Of a stretch of 42,868 nt of DNA, positions 31,325 through 38,637 are shown in pieces. This DNA comes from a virus. Position numbers and translations under genes: made by a program. The stretch lies in IMG/VR virus record IMGVR_UViG_3300047318_000414, positions 1 to 42,868 of that record. One strand, 5' to 3'. Position 1 is the stretch's first letter; each line of letters opens with the position of its first letter. A model generated the notes under the pieces. It did not search any database, was not told the DNA's origin, and worked only from the letters and a program-made list of their open reading frames with translations.

Positions 31325-32611
31325 GTGTCGAGTCTGACCAGAGATTGGGGCAAGGCCGTGTCATCTGATGCTACCCCGGACCCGTACGATCACCCGGTCG
31401 CTTTCGGGCAGCGCATGAAGATCCTCCGCGAGAGCAGGGGCATGAGCCGCGAAGTCCTCGCCGGCCTCCTCGGCAAGACTCCGGACTGGGTGAGGGACGT
31501 CGAGCGCGGCAAGGTCCGGCCCCCGGGTATCGACGTGGCGCTCCGCATCGCGCAAGCGCTGCGGGTCCGGGATCTCGCCAACCTCACAGGACACCCCGAC
31601 GTGAAGATCAGTCTCTTCCAAGGCCCTGGCCACCCCCGCCTCGCCGCCGTCCGCGCCGCGGTGGACGCCCTGCCGATCGGCACTCCTACCGCCGCCCCGC
31701 CGCGCGCCGAGCACCTCCGGGCGCGACTGGCTGCCGCGTGGGCCGCCCGGCATTCCGCCCCGGACCACCGTGAACGGATCGGCGCGCTGCTGCCGGACCT
31801 GATCCGCGATGCCCAGCTGGCCGTGCAGATCGCCGAGGCGCCGGCCGAGTGGCGGGCGGCGCAGGCGGTCCTCGCCGAGGTGTACAGCCTCAGCCAGTTC
31901 TTCCTCGCCTACCAACCTGATCCGTCCCTGCTGTGGCGCGTCGCCGAGCGGAGCATGGTCGCCGCGCAGCAGTCCGCGGACCCGCACACGATCGGCGTCT
32001 CGGCGTGGCTCCTCGCGCAGGCACACCGCGACACGGGCCCGGACCACTACGACGCGGCGGACACGATCACACAGCAGGCACTCGACTACCTCACCCCGCT
32101 CCTGCCGGACTCTGACGACCCGGTCCTCGCCATCGCCGGCGCCCTTACGTTCGAGGCTGGGTATACGGCAGCCCGCCGCGGCGAGACGGCGACCGCGTGG
32201 CGGTACTGGGAGACTGCTCAGGCCATGGCCGACCAGCTGCCCGGCGCCTATTACCACCCGATCACGTCGTTCTCGCAGGCCATCATGGGCGCCCACGCCG
32301 TCACTGTCGCGGTCGAGCTGCATTCCGGCCGGGAGTCGGTACGGCAGGCGGCCCGTGCGGACGCGGACACGATCCCGTCCCGGCCTCGGCGGGCCCGGCA
32401 CCGGATCGAGCAGGCCCGCGGCTACCAGCTCGACGGTCAGCCAGAGGCGGCCATCGCGACCCTGGACCAGGCGTACGAGGCGGCGCCCGAGACGATCCGC
32501 TACAACGGGTACGCGCGGGCGATCATCCTGGAGGAGACCGAATCCAAGGTCACCGCGCACCGCCGCCGCGCCTCCGAACTCGCCGTCCGGGTGGGCCTCC
32601 TGGCCGCCTGA
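31325..32611 (+). CDS. XRE-family regulator with TPR-like C-terminal region
   Basis: A 428-aa protein. The HTH lies at about 28-80 ([22 protein letters not shown] and [14 protein letters not shown]). The rest is helical TPR-like repeats (for example [37 protein letters not shown]). Streptomyces has many such regulators, some sensing small ligands. It is transcribed separately, after the late terminator, so it is probably expressed in lysogens. Two starts are possible: GTG 31325, five bases after a TACGCT -10 box (leaderless), or GTG 31358 after GGGGCAAGG, giving 417 aa. Confidence 0.8.
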   Translation: MSSLTRDWGKAVSSDATPDPYDHPVAFGQRMKILRESRGMSREVLAGLLGKTPDWVRDVERGKVRPPGIDVALRIAQALRVRDLANLTGHPDVKISLFQGPGHPRLAAVRAAVDALPIGTPTAAPPRAEHLRARLAAAWAARHSAPDHRERIGALLPDLIRDAQLAVQIAEAPAEWRAAQAVLAEVYSLSQFFLAYQPDPSLLWRVAERSMVAAQQSADPHTIGVSAWLLAQAHRDTGPDHYDAADTITQQALDYLTPLLPDSDDPVLAIAGALTFEAGYTAARRGETATAWRYWETAQAMADQLPGAYYHPITSFSQAIMGAHAVTVAVELHSGRESVRQAARADADTIPSRPRRARHRIEQARGYQLDGQPEAAIATLDQAYEAAPETIRYNGYARAIILEETESKVTAHRRRASELAVRVGLLAA

Positions 32612-32655
32612 CGAAGGGGGGAGATTCTCCCCCTCTACTCGCCCGGGGCGCTTCT

Positions 32656-32689
32656 ACCGTGAGGTCAGCAGATGACCTTGCGGAAGGAG
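32656..32689 (+). promoter_or_regulatory. Putative -10 box and ribosome site of the small Cys-protein genes
   Basis: TACCGT (32656-32661) resembles the same box seen at 11226 and 11307. AAGGAG (32684-32689) lies 6 bases before GTG 32696 and decides that start over ATG 32672, which would fall before the ribosome site. No good -35 box is visible. Confidence 0.4.
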
Positions 32690-32695
32690 CGCCCC

Positions 32696-32896
32696 GTGTC
32701 GCAACAGATCACACCACCGGCGCGCCCCTGCACGTACTGCCCGAACTCGGGTGCGGACTGCTGTGTCCGGGTCCAGCAGGCGACCGGCGAGCACATCTAC
32801 GCGCACCAGATCTGCGCGAAGCTCCGCGGGGTGTGGCCGCCGCTGTACGTCTTCCTCGACGACGGCGAGGAGCGCACGGCCGGGGCGGTGTCGTGA
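32696..32896 (+). CDS. Small Cys-containing hypothetical protein
   Basis: A 66-aa protein with CTYCPNSGADCC and an HQICAKLRGVWPPL segment. It starts at GTG 32696, set by the AAGGAG site. Overlaps the next gene by 4 bases. This trio of small Cys proteins (32696, 32893, 33051) looks like sets often found on Streptomyces chromosomes beside XRE-type regulators. Function unknown. Confidence 0.6.
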   Translation: MSQQITPPARPCTYCPNSGADCCVRVQQATGEHIYAHQICAKLRGVWPPLYVFLDDGEERTAGAVS

Positions 32897-33054
32897 CGGC
32901 CCGCCCGACGCCCGCCGCTCACGTCCGCGCGGAGTGCCAGGCGGACTGGCACACCGCATGCAAGGTCGGCGAGGTCCGCACCTGCTACGGAGATCTTGTG
33001 TTCACCGTGCGCTGCGCCTGCCCCTGCCACCGACCTGTCGAGGAGACACCATGA
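32893..33054 (+). CDS. Small Cys/His protein
   Basis: A 53-aa protein from GTG 32893 with spaced cysteines (AECQADWHTACKVGEVRTC, then CACPCH). Probably binds metal. Coupled to both neighbours by overlaps. No family assigned. Confidence 0.55.
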   Translation: MTARPTPAAHVRAECQADWHTACKVGEVRTCYGDLVFTVRCACPCHRPVEETP

Positions 33055-33215
33055 AGTGCGACCGCTGCGGCCACGAGATCACCGGCGAGTACGAGGAGAC
33101 GGTCCCGTTCTCCGAGCGGGCGGCCCGGCCGACGGTGTACACCCACAAGCCGCTGTGCCAGCTCCCGGCGAGTGAGCCTCGCCGGAGTCCCACCGACCCC
33201 TACTCGTGGGCGTGA
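33051..33215 (+). CDS. Small zinc-finger-like protein
   Basis: A 54-aa protein beginning MKCDRCGHEITGEYEE, with CDRC and a later CQLP cysteine. The CXXCGHEI pattern is a half zinc ribbon common in short Streptomyces proteins. ATG overlaps the previous stop. Followed by a convergent terminator. Confidence 0.6.
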   Translation: MKCDRCGHEITGEYEETVPFSERAARPTVYTHKPLCQLPASEPRRSPTDPYSWA

Positions 33216-33245
33216 CGGCGGATCCGCCCGCGAGTAGGCCAGACC

Positions 33246-33284
33246 GCCCCGGCCGGTATCCGTTCCCCCACGGCCGGCCGGGGC
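33246..33284. terminator. Bidirectional terminator between convergent genes
   Basis: An 11-bp stem, GCCCCGGCCGG (33246-33256) with CCGGCCGGGGC (33274-33284), lies between the rightward gene ending at 33215 and the leftward HTH gene ending at 33284. Confidence 0.7.
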
Positions 33285-33520
33285 TACCTCACGAGCTCAG
33301 CGAGGGGGACGCCGATCGCGTCGGCGATGAGGAGCAGGGTGTCGAGGGTGGCCGCTGCGTGGCCCTGCTCGATGCGGTTGTAGTTCGGTCGTTCCATCTC
33401 GCAGCGGTGGGCCACGGCCTCTTGCGTGAGGTTGGCTTGGAGGCGGGCCGCCCGGATCTCTTGGCCGATCTGGCGCCGACGGGCAACTACCCAGTCTGGC
33501 GATCCGGTGGGGCGTGGCAC
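33284..33520 (-). CDS. Small XRE-family HTH protein
   Basis: A 78-aa protein that is essentially one lambda-repressor-like domain: RRRQIGQEIRAARLQANLTQEAVAHRCEM (in part), NYNRIEQGHAAATLDTLLLIADAIGVPLAELV. GTG start at 33520 with no clear ribosome site. Upstream lies an AT-rich stretch (33541-33590). It is the third regulator of this type in the phage and may control accessory genes or the attP-proximal region. Confidence 0.75.
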   Translation of the reverse strand: MPRPTGSPDWVVARRRQIGQEIRAARLQANLTQEAVAHRCEMERPNYNRIEQGHAAATLDTLLLIADAIGVPLAELVR

Positions 33521-33667
33521 TCGTCCACGCTCGCGGCATCAAGATCGAATGTCTGTACTGTTGACGATACATCTAGTGATCATGTGAACTGTGCCCGCAG
33601 CTGCGGAATCGTTCCCTCCTCAAACTCCTGCCGCCCGCGGTCTCGGCGGATCACGGCCGAGCAGGAA

Positions 33668-33698
33668 GTAGCCCCGACCGCCATACGGTCGGGGCTAC
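33668..33698. terminator. Bidirectional terminator beside attP
   Basis: A 13-bp perfect stem, GTAGCCCCGACCG (33668-33680) with CGGTCGGGGCTAC (33686-33698), loop CCATA. It insulates the integration site from neighbouring transcription. Confidence 0.8.
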
Positions 33699-33725
33699 GC
33701 TCATAGGGGCTGGTCGCAGGCACGC

Positions 33726-33763
33726 GTTTTGCACACGTTGATCGTCGTCAATGTGAACAAAAC
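33726..33763. other. Candidate attP of the serine integrase
   Basis: An imperfect inverted repeat, GTTTTGCACACGTTGA (33726-33741) against TCAATGTGAACAAAAC (33748-33763), with 13 of 16 positions paired and a 6-base centre TCGTCG. It is AT-rich compared with its surroundings and lies 29 bases from the 3' end of the integrase gene. Serine integrase attP sites are about 50 bp with such arms, and many lie beside the integrase gene. Both arms are present, so the site appears intact rather than split into attL and attR. Confidence 0.6.
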
Positions 33764-33791
33764 ATGCTCCTCATCAGGCGAGGCATACGGG

Positions 33792-35384
33792 TCACGCCCA
33801 GGGATCAGACTCCCACATCGGGTGGATCTCGACCCCGAACCCCTTCTCCTGCCGCACCAGCGCTACCCGGCGAATCAGCTGCTTCAGCATGCCGTTCTTC
33901 TCCGCCGCGTTCAGCAACTCCCACTCCTCCGCCAGGCCGACGATCACGGGTTCGTAGTCGGACTGCCTCGGCGTCAGCTCGACCACGGACACCCGCTCAA
34001 GCGCAGCTGTCGTCACTTCCTGCTGCTGCCGGATACGGGCCACCGCATCCTCGTACTCGCCCGGCTCGTAGTCGTCCGGGTTCATGGCGCGGTCCGCACG
34101 CAGGTTCGCCAGGGCCTGCTTCTGCTTCGCCGCCTCCCCCTCCAGGCGCGCCCGCTCGCGTGCCGCCGCTGCCCGGCCGTCGGCCGCAGGTTCTCGTGGC
34201 GCTGGCACGCTGGGTGCCCTGTCGATGGCGGGGCCCTGCTTCATGAGCCACTCGTGTACCAGCTGTTCAACCTCGGCGCGCGCCGCGTACACGCCCTCGC
34301 AGCCATGCTTGCTGGTGGTGGCACGACGCCCGCACATGTAGTTGTGACCCTTGATGGACTTGGGCCGACCGTCAACCATGCGGATCGCACTCTGCACGGG
34401 CGTCGTGCCGCGGCAGCCAGCGCAGCGCAGCAGGTTGGTGAGCGGGTACAGCGCTGTCCGTGCTCGGGGTGGGGTCTTCTTCATCTCCTGTCGCCGTTCC
34501 TGGTACTGCTGCCACAGTTCAAGGCCGACGAGCTCGTCTTGCGCCCCTGGGACGAAGACCGAGTTGGGGCAGTTGTTCTGCTTGCCTGGCGGGCAGGGGC
34601 ACTTGGGGTTGTGGATGCGGAGGAGGCCGGCGCAGAAACCGCTGTCCATGTAGCGGATGAGGGTTTGTACCGTCCAGAGGTTGCCGCGGGTGGTGCGCCA
34701 GCCTGCCGCGTTGAGCTGGTCGAGGAGCGCGTAGAACGGGGCGCCGCCGATGTACTGCCGGTACCGATCGGCCATGACGGGGCCGGTGACGGGGTCGGCT
34801 GCGTACTTCTCGTCCTGGAGGATCCAGCCGCCCTTGCCGTCGGGGAGCCGACGGGGGGTCCAGACATAGCCGAAGCGGGGCCGGCCGGTGGCGGGGACGT
34901 GCATGGTGTGGATGCGGTGTTGGTGGGTCTCGCGCCACTGTTCGCCGCGGACGTCGGATTCGTAGGCGGCGAATTCGAACAGGATGCCGCGTTGGAGGCG
35001 GCCGGTGGCGGTGCGCGCGTCGGCTTCCTCGGTGGCGGATTCAAGTTGCCCTCCGACGTCTTCGAGGCGCTTGAGGTTGACAGCGATGCCGTCGCGGGAG
35101 CGGCCGAAGCGCGAGTACTTCCAGACGACGACACCGCGTGCCTCGCCTGTCTCGACGCGCTCGATGCACCGCATGATCTTGCGCTTGAAGTGCCGGCCTG
35201 AGACGTCGAGGTCGTCGATCCAGTCGACGACGCGTCGGCCTGTGCGCTGCTCCCATGTCTTGATCGCGGCTCGCTGGAGCTCGGGCGAGATTTTCTCTTC
35301 TGTCCAGGTGGAGACGCGGATATACGCGAGCCAGGGCTCGCCCTCGGTGGGCGAGCCCTGGTGGCTGTTGGCGCGTGGTGTCAC
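33792..35384 (-). CDS. Large serine integrase
   Basis: A 530-aa recombinase. The catalytic domain starts at about residue 18: AYIRVS with nucleophile Ser25, WKYSRFGRSRDG around 90-101 with active-site arginines. The recombinase domain (about 170-290, PRFGYVW) follows, then a zinc ribbon (LRCAGCRGTTP ... CGRRATTSKHGC, about 340-385) and a coiled coil (about 420-490) that controls direction. It should integrate the phage at a host attB without host factors and need a directionality factor to excise. Last gene of the repressor-membrane protein-integrase operon. A 13-bp hairpin lies in its first codons. Confidence 0.95.
   Translation of the reverse strand: MTPRANSHQGSPTEGEPWLAYIRVSTWTEEKISPELQRAAIKTWEQRTGRRVVDWIDDLDVSGRHFKRKIMRCIERVETGEARGVVVWKYSRFGRSRDGIAVNLKRLEDVGGQLESATEEADARTATGRLQRGILFEFAAYESDVRGEQWRETHQHRIHTMHVPATGRPRFGYVWTPRRLPDGKGGWILQDEKYAADPVTGPVMADRYRQYIGGAPFYALLDQLNAAGWRTTRGNLWTVQTLIRYMDSGFCAGLLRIHNPKCPCPPGKQNNCPNSVFVPGAQDELVGLELWQQYQERRQEMKKTPPRARTALYPLTNLLRCAGCRGTTPVQSAIRMVDGRPKSIKGHNYMCGRRATTSKHGCEGVYAARAEVEQLVHEWLMKQGPAIDRAPSVPAPREPAADGRAAAARERARLEGEAAKQKQALANLRADRAMNPDDYEPGEYEDAVARIRQQQEVTTAALERVSVVELTPRQSDYEPVIVGLAEEWELLNAAEKNGMLKQLIRRVALVRQEKGFGVEIHPMWESDPWA
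35331..35361 (-). promoter_or_regulatory. Perfect 13-bp hairpin in the first codons of the integrase gene
   Basis: CCAGGGCTCGCCC (35331-35343) and GGGCGAGCCCTGG (35349-35361) with a 5-base loop, about codons 8-18, just before the catalytic domain. Such a stem in coding sequence could attenuate or terminate transcripts coming from the repressor promoter, lowering integrase in the lysogen. No T-run follows. Confidence 0.5.
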
Positions 35385-35707
35385 TGTGCCTGCCGTTCGT
35401 GCTGGCGTGGGAGGTCGGAGCGGATCGGTACAACAGTGCCCCCGGACGGAGGGGTGTCCAGGAGGCCAAGGGTTACGTGCTGGAGGCCGAGCTTGTAGCC
35501 GGCGGTGTGGATCTCTTCGCGTTCGCGGGCGGTGAGCTGGTTGGTGCGGTGGAGGGTGGCGCAGACCAGGAGCGTGGCGGTGGCGATGGTGGCGAGGATC
35601 CCTGCGCGCGTGATGTCTGCGCTGCTGAGGAGCATTCCTGTCAGCCCGACGCCGAGGCTGGCGATGAACAGTGCGCTGAGCAAGGTGAGCAGGTTGCGTG
35701 TGGACAC
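35381..35707 (-). CDS. Small membrane protein between repressor and integrase
   Basis: A 108-aa protein with two predicted transmembrane helices (about 6-27 LLTLLSALFIASLGVGLTGMLL in part, and 34-52 AGILATIATATLLVCATL) and a cytoplasmic C-terminal tail. ATGA overlap with the integrase start. A membrane protein made in lysogens with the repressor could be a superinfection-exclusion factor; this is inference from position. Confidence 0.65.
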   Translation of the reverse strand: MSTRNLLTLLSALFIASLGVGLTGMLLSSADITRAGILATIATATLLVCATLHRTNQLTAREREEIHTAGYKLGLQHVTLGLLDTPPSGGTVVPIRSDLPRQHERQAQ

Positions 35708-35725
35708 TGACGTACCTCCGTGCGT

Positions 35726-36160
35726 TCAGTTCTGTGCGGCCTGCCCCCCGCTCCGTCGGCGTCGTTTACGGAGGGTGTCTACGGTCGTGCGGAACAGCTC
35801 CCGGTCGAGGTCGTCGTCGATGCCGAGGGCATCGGCGGCCTCGTCGGGTGTCATGGGGTGGGGGGTTGGCGGTGGGTCTTGGACGGACCGGAGTTCGGAT
35901 TCGTCGAGGATGCCAGCTCTGACGAGTACCTCGCCGAGGGGATGGCGGATCGCGTCGGCGAAGTTGGTGAGGACCTTGATGTCCTTGACGTCACCGGTGT
36001 TGATCAGGCGTCCGACGCTGGCGGCGCTGATGCCGGAGTCCTCGGCGAAGCGGGAGCGGCCGCCGCTGCGGAGGCCGCTGACGTCGTAACCCTGTCGGGT
36101 GATCTGCTCTTTTGCCCAGGCGGCGAACGCGGCGTTGTCGCTGCTGATCTTGTTTTTCAT
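35726..36160 (-). CDS. Immunity repressor-like XRE protein
   Basis: A 144-aa protein from ATG 36160 (MKNKISSDN). HTH about residues 35-90: SRFAEDSGISAASVGRLINTG, then VKDIKVLTNFADAIRHPLGEVL. The C-terminal part is acidic then basic (PMTPDEAADALGIDDDLDRE, RRRRSGG). Divergent from the Cro-like gene across an operator-rich gap, it is the best candidate for the lysogeny repressor. A TATCTT box (36172-36167) 6 bases before the ATG predicts a leaderless mRNA. A longer reading from ATG 36274 would run through the promoter and is rejected. Confidence 0.75.
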   Translation of the reverse strand: MKNKISSDNAAFAAWAKEQITRQGYDVSGLRSGGRSRFAEDSGISAASVGRLINTGDVKDIKVLTNFADAIRHPLGEVLVRAGILDESELRSVQDPPPTPHPMTPDEAADALGIDDDLDRELFRTTVDTLRKRRRRSGGQAAQN

Positions 36161-36432
36161 GCTTGAAAGATAGCGCGACACGCGATGCCACGGAACACCT
36201 CCTTTCGGCCAGCGAGTTTCGATCGAGCGTGCGCACAGAAATCGAACACAGCCTCCTGAGCTGTAGTTCAACATCGAACGCGCTACAGAAAGTATGAGCC
36301 TCGCGTCACTCTGTCAACAGTGAAAGAACCGTAAAGGCTGACACCTCACCCACTCCACCTTTCACGCGTGACAGATACGTGCTACCTTTCTCTCACGCCA
36401 GACAGATCTGTCAGGCAGGAAAGGTACGACGC
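36161..36432. promoter_or_regulatory. Immunity control region with divergent promoters and operators
   Basis: Rightward promoter TTCACG (36361-36366), 16 bases, TACCTT (36383-36388). CTGTCA/TGACAG half-sites occur as CTGTCAACAG (36311-36320), TGACAGAT (36369-36376, inside the promoter spacer) and the 12-bp palindrome GACAGATCTGTC (36401-36412, at the transcript start). A second motif, ATCGAAC, occurs at 36241 and 36273, with inverted GTTTCGAT at 36217. The leftward -10 is TATCTT (36172-36167). The layout fits a lambda-like switch with one repressor and one Cro-like protein. Confidence 0.7.
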
Positions 36433-36645
36433 ATGTACGACCGAACCCAGCTGCGAGCCGCAGCAGCTGCCCAAGGGCAGCACAACTACGTAGACCTCTC
36501 CAACCACTTGAAGGTTGCACAGTCCACCGGTTGGCGCCTCTGGTACGGCAAGAACGCCCCCAGCATCGGCACCGCCCGCAAGGTCGAGGACGCCTACGGG
36601 CTCACCCTCCACCAGCTCCTGCAGTTGAAGCAGGTTGCCGCATGA
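36433..36645 (+). CDS. Cro-like small HTH protein
   Basis: A 70-aa protein: NYVDLSNHLKVAQSTGWRLWYGKNAPSIGTARKVEDAYG is an XRE/Cro-type HTH. First gene of the rightward early operon, divergent from the repressor, so it likely antagonises the repressor on the same operators. ATG 36433 is chosen because it lies after the predicted promoter and an AGGAAAGG site. Confidence 0.75.
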   Translation: MYDRTQLRAAAAAQGQHNYVDLSNHLKVAQSTGWRLWYGKNAPSIGTARKVEDAYGLTLHQLLQLKQVAA

Positions 36646-36812
36646 GCGGCCGCATCATCCCCCGCGCCGAGTGCATCACCGGCGCCCGCAGCGTCCTGGA
36701 CCAGGCCCGCCGCCGCATCGCCGCGGACTATGCCGCCGGCCGTCTCTCCCCCGAGCAGACGGCCGCGTACGAGCGACTGATCACGAGGGCCCGCCTCGCG
36801 GCCGCTGCCTGA
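36642..36812 (+). CDS. Small basic helical protein
   Basis: A 56-aa protein, ATG overlapping the Cro-like stop. It is predicted as two helices (GARSVLDQARRRIAADYAAG and PEQTAAYERLITRARLAA). No family recognised. Coupling suggests it acts with the Cro-like protein in the early switch. Confidence 0.6.
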   Translation: MSGRIIPRAECITGARSVLDQARRRIAADYAAGRLSPEQTAAYERLITRARLAAAA

Positions 36813-36891
36813 GCAAACAAAACGGGGCCGCCCGGACGCGCATCCGGAACAGCCCCTCGGAATCCCTCAACCACTCAGAGAAGAGGAACCC

Positions 36892-37251
36892 GTGAGCATC
36901 AACCTTACCCGCCCGACCCCCGTCATCCCGGTGGTCCCGGCACCTGTCGCCGATCTGCGGAACGCCCTCATGCACGCGCTGTCCGTCGCGGAGACCGTCG
37001 CCGCTGGCCTGGCCGACCTGCCGACGAGCGTGAGCGTGGCGGACGCGCACAACGGCGCGTATCGCGTCGAGCTGTACTTCCACCACGAGCCGGAGCAGGT
37101 GGCGCGTTTCGCCGACCAGTTCGGCGCCGACGTGAGTGTGGAGCCGCACTACAACGAGGACTCGTCGACGTTCACGTCGGCGGACGCGGTGGTCGACGGT
37201 GTGGCTGTCCGCGGGTGGGCGCTCGTGCGCCACGAGGCGGTGGCGGCGTGA
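36892..37251 (+). CDS. Early hypothetical protein
   Basis: A 119-aa protein from GTG 36892 with GAAGAGGAACC upstream. N-terminal Pro/Val segment, a helix (DLRNALMHALSVAETVAAGL), then strands (AYRVELYFHHEPEQVARFADQFG). A small alpha/beta domain protein of a kind common in Streptomyces phages, with no function assigned. Confidence 0.6.
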   Translation: MSINLTRPTPVIPVVPAPVADLRNALMHALSVAETVAAGLADLPTSVSVADAHNGAYRVELYFHHEPEQVARFADQFGADVSVEPHYNEDSSTFTSADAVVDGVAVRGWALVRHEAVAA

Positions 37252-38216
37252 GCGCCCGCGAGGAGCGCCAGCCGGTGGAGCCGGTCGCGCTGACCGAGGA
37301 CCAGCTCGACGCGTTGAGCGCTGCGGGGAACCGGGCGCTGAACGACCACTACCACGACGACCTGTGCCACTGCCGGGAGTGGCCGGAGAGCTGCGCGACC
37401 CGCGGCTACTTCATGGGCATGTGGGACACGGGCGCGTTCGACATCGGTCTCGGTGCGGTGCTGGGCCTGTGGGAGTCGATGCGAACGGACGCGACGGCGG
37501 CCGAGCTGACTGTGGCCCGGGACCGCATCGCCGAGCTGGAGGCCTACGCCTACGGCTGCGATGCCGAGGGCTGCATCGCCCCGCACTCGTCGTGGTGCGA
37601 CGTGGCCCAGAAGGCCGCCGCGGAGAACAACGGCTGCACTTGTGGCCAGCCGCTGTCGCACGCCATGCACTGCTGGACGGTCAACCCGCCTCGAAACGAG
37701 GTCGAGGAGTTGCGCCGCGTCCTGGCGTCGTACGGCTCTCTGGAACTCGGCGCCGTCGACGGCCGAGTGTCTGCGGCGTGCAGCAACTCGGAGCACCCGA
37801 CGTGGCTGCGGGCCCGGGACGACATCCGCGGGTGCCCGTGGTGCCGCGTCTCGGAGTTGGAGGCGGAGCGGCACTCGACGAACGAGGCCCTGTCCAAGGC
37901 GGTCGAGCGGCTCGCCGAGCTGGAGGCGTTGACGCCCGCGCCGATCCAGACCTGCCGGACCTGCGGCGCCGGATACACGCTCGGCCAGCCGTGCAACACC
38001 TGCCAGTTCCAGGCCCGGATGGCCGCCGAGCTGGCGGCTCGGCAGCAGCCGGTCGAGGAGTCGTACGACTCGATCCCCCGGTTCTCGGCCGAGGAGATCG
38101 CGCGGTGGCAGGCCCGGCAGTCGGAGGACCCGCACGACTCGCCGCTGCACCACGACTACACGCTCGGCCGCGAGCTGCCGACCGCCCACCCCACCGACGC
38201 CGGGAGCGCCCTGTGA
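37248..38216 (+). CDS. Early protein with several Cys clusters and coiled coil
   Basis: A 322-aa protein from GTG 37248. Cys/His clusters lie near 39-47 (LCHCREWPESC), 105-125 (CDAEGC then a WCD segment), 136-160 (CTCGQPLSHAMHC) and 238-256 (TCRTCGAGYTLGQPCNTC, a zinc ribbon). Between them are Leu/Glu-rich coiled segments. Probably a multi-zinc scaffold or nucleic-acid-binding protein. No known homologue recognised. Coupled to both neighbours. Confidence 0.6.
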   Translation: MSAREERQPVEPVALTEDQLDALSAAGNRALNDHYHDDLCHCREWPESCATRGYFMGMWDTGAFDIGLGAVLGLWESMRTDATAAELTVARDRIAELEAYAYGCDAEGCIAPHSSWCDVAQKAAAENNGCTCGQPLSHAMHCWTVNPPRNEVEELRRVLASYGSLELGAVDGRVSAACSNSEHPTWLRARDDIRGCPWCRVSELEAERHSTNEALSKAVERLAELEALTPAPIQTCRTCGAGYTLGQPCNTCQFQARMAAELAARQQPVEESYDSIPRFSAEEIARWQARQSEDPHDSPLHHDYTLGRELPTAHPTDAGSAL

Positions 38217-38575
38217 GCAACGACCGTACGCCCATCACCGGGCCCATCCCGATCTACGTCCGGCAGATCCCCGCTGGGATCGTCCTCGACCTGGACGCCC
38301 TGACCCGCCTCGTCGTCGGTGACGTCCTCGACGCGCTCCTCGACGGCGACTCCACGGACCTGTGGGACCAGCTCCTGGAGCTCGCCGCCGACGGCACCGC
38401 GCCGACGCCGGAGGACCGCCTGCCGTACGAGGCGCTCGTCTCCGAGCTGACGGAGCGCGCGTCGTCGCGGGTGCCGCTGTACGGCGGCCGGGCGTCCGAG
38501 CTCGCCGACCGGCTGCTGCAGGCCGGACGCCTCCGCAAGGTGCCGGGCCCGCGCCAGGGCGGTGCTGCCGCGTGA
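38213..38575 (+). CDS. Early hypothetical protein
   Basis: A 120-aa acidic helical protein from GTG 38213, containing LVVGDVLDALLDGDSTDLWDQ (in part) and a basic C-terminal tail. No motif recognised. Overlaps its neighbours by 4 bases at each end. Confidence 0.55.
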   Translation: MSNDRTPITGPIPIYVRQIPAGIVLDLDALTRLVVGDVLDALLDGDSTDLWDQLLELAADGTAPTPEDRLPYEALVSELTERASSRVPLYGGRASELADRLLQAGRLRKVPGPRQGGAAA

Positions 38576-38637
38576 CTGGCACCTGCCCCGAATGCCACCT
38601 GCTCTTCGAGTACTGCACCTGCGGAGGCACCCGATGA
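38572..38637 (+). CDS. 21-residue Cys microprotein
   Basis: A 21-codon frame from GTG 38572, with CPEC and CTC pairs (TCPECHLLFEYCTCG) that could hold one zinc ion. GTGA and ATGA overlaps link it to the genes on both sides, which is strong support for such a short frame. Function unknown. Confidence 0.5.
   Translation: MTGTCPECHLLFEYCTCGGTR

Noticed and set aside
31325-33520. Host chromosomal DNA between two prophages
   Set aside because: The genes look chromosomal in style, but the candidate attP with both arms lies further right at 33726-33763, so this block is inside the phage unit.
33541-33590. Second attP-like inverted repeat upstream of the small XRE gene
   Set aside because: Only about 8 of 15 positions pair. 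It fits better as the promoter/operator region of the leftward HTH gene.
33729-35201. 490-codon plus-strand frame over the integrase
   Set aside because: It is antisense to the serine integrase, which has catalytic Ser, recombinase domain and zinc ribbon. The plus frame also runs through the attP candidate.
35726-36274. 182-residue version of the repressor starting at ATG 36274
   Set aside because: The extra 38 residues have no domain character and would be encoded by the promoter and operator region. ATG 36160 follows a -10 box.
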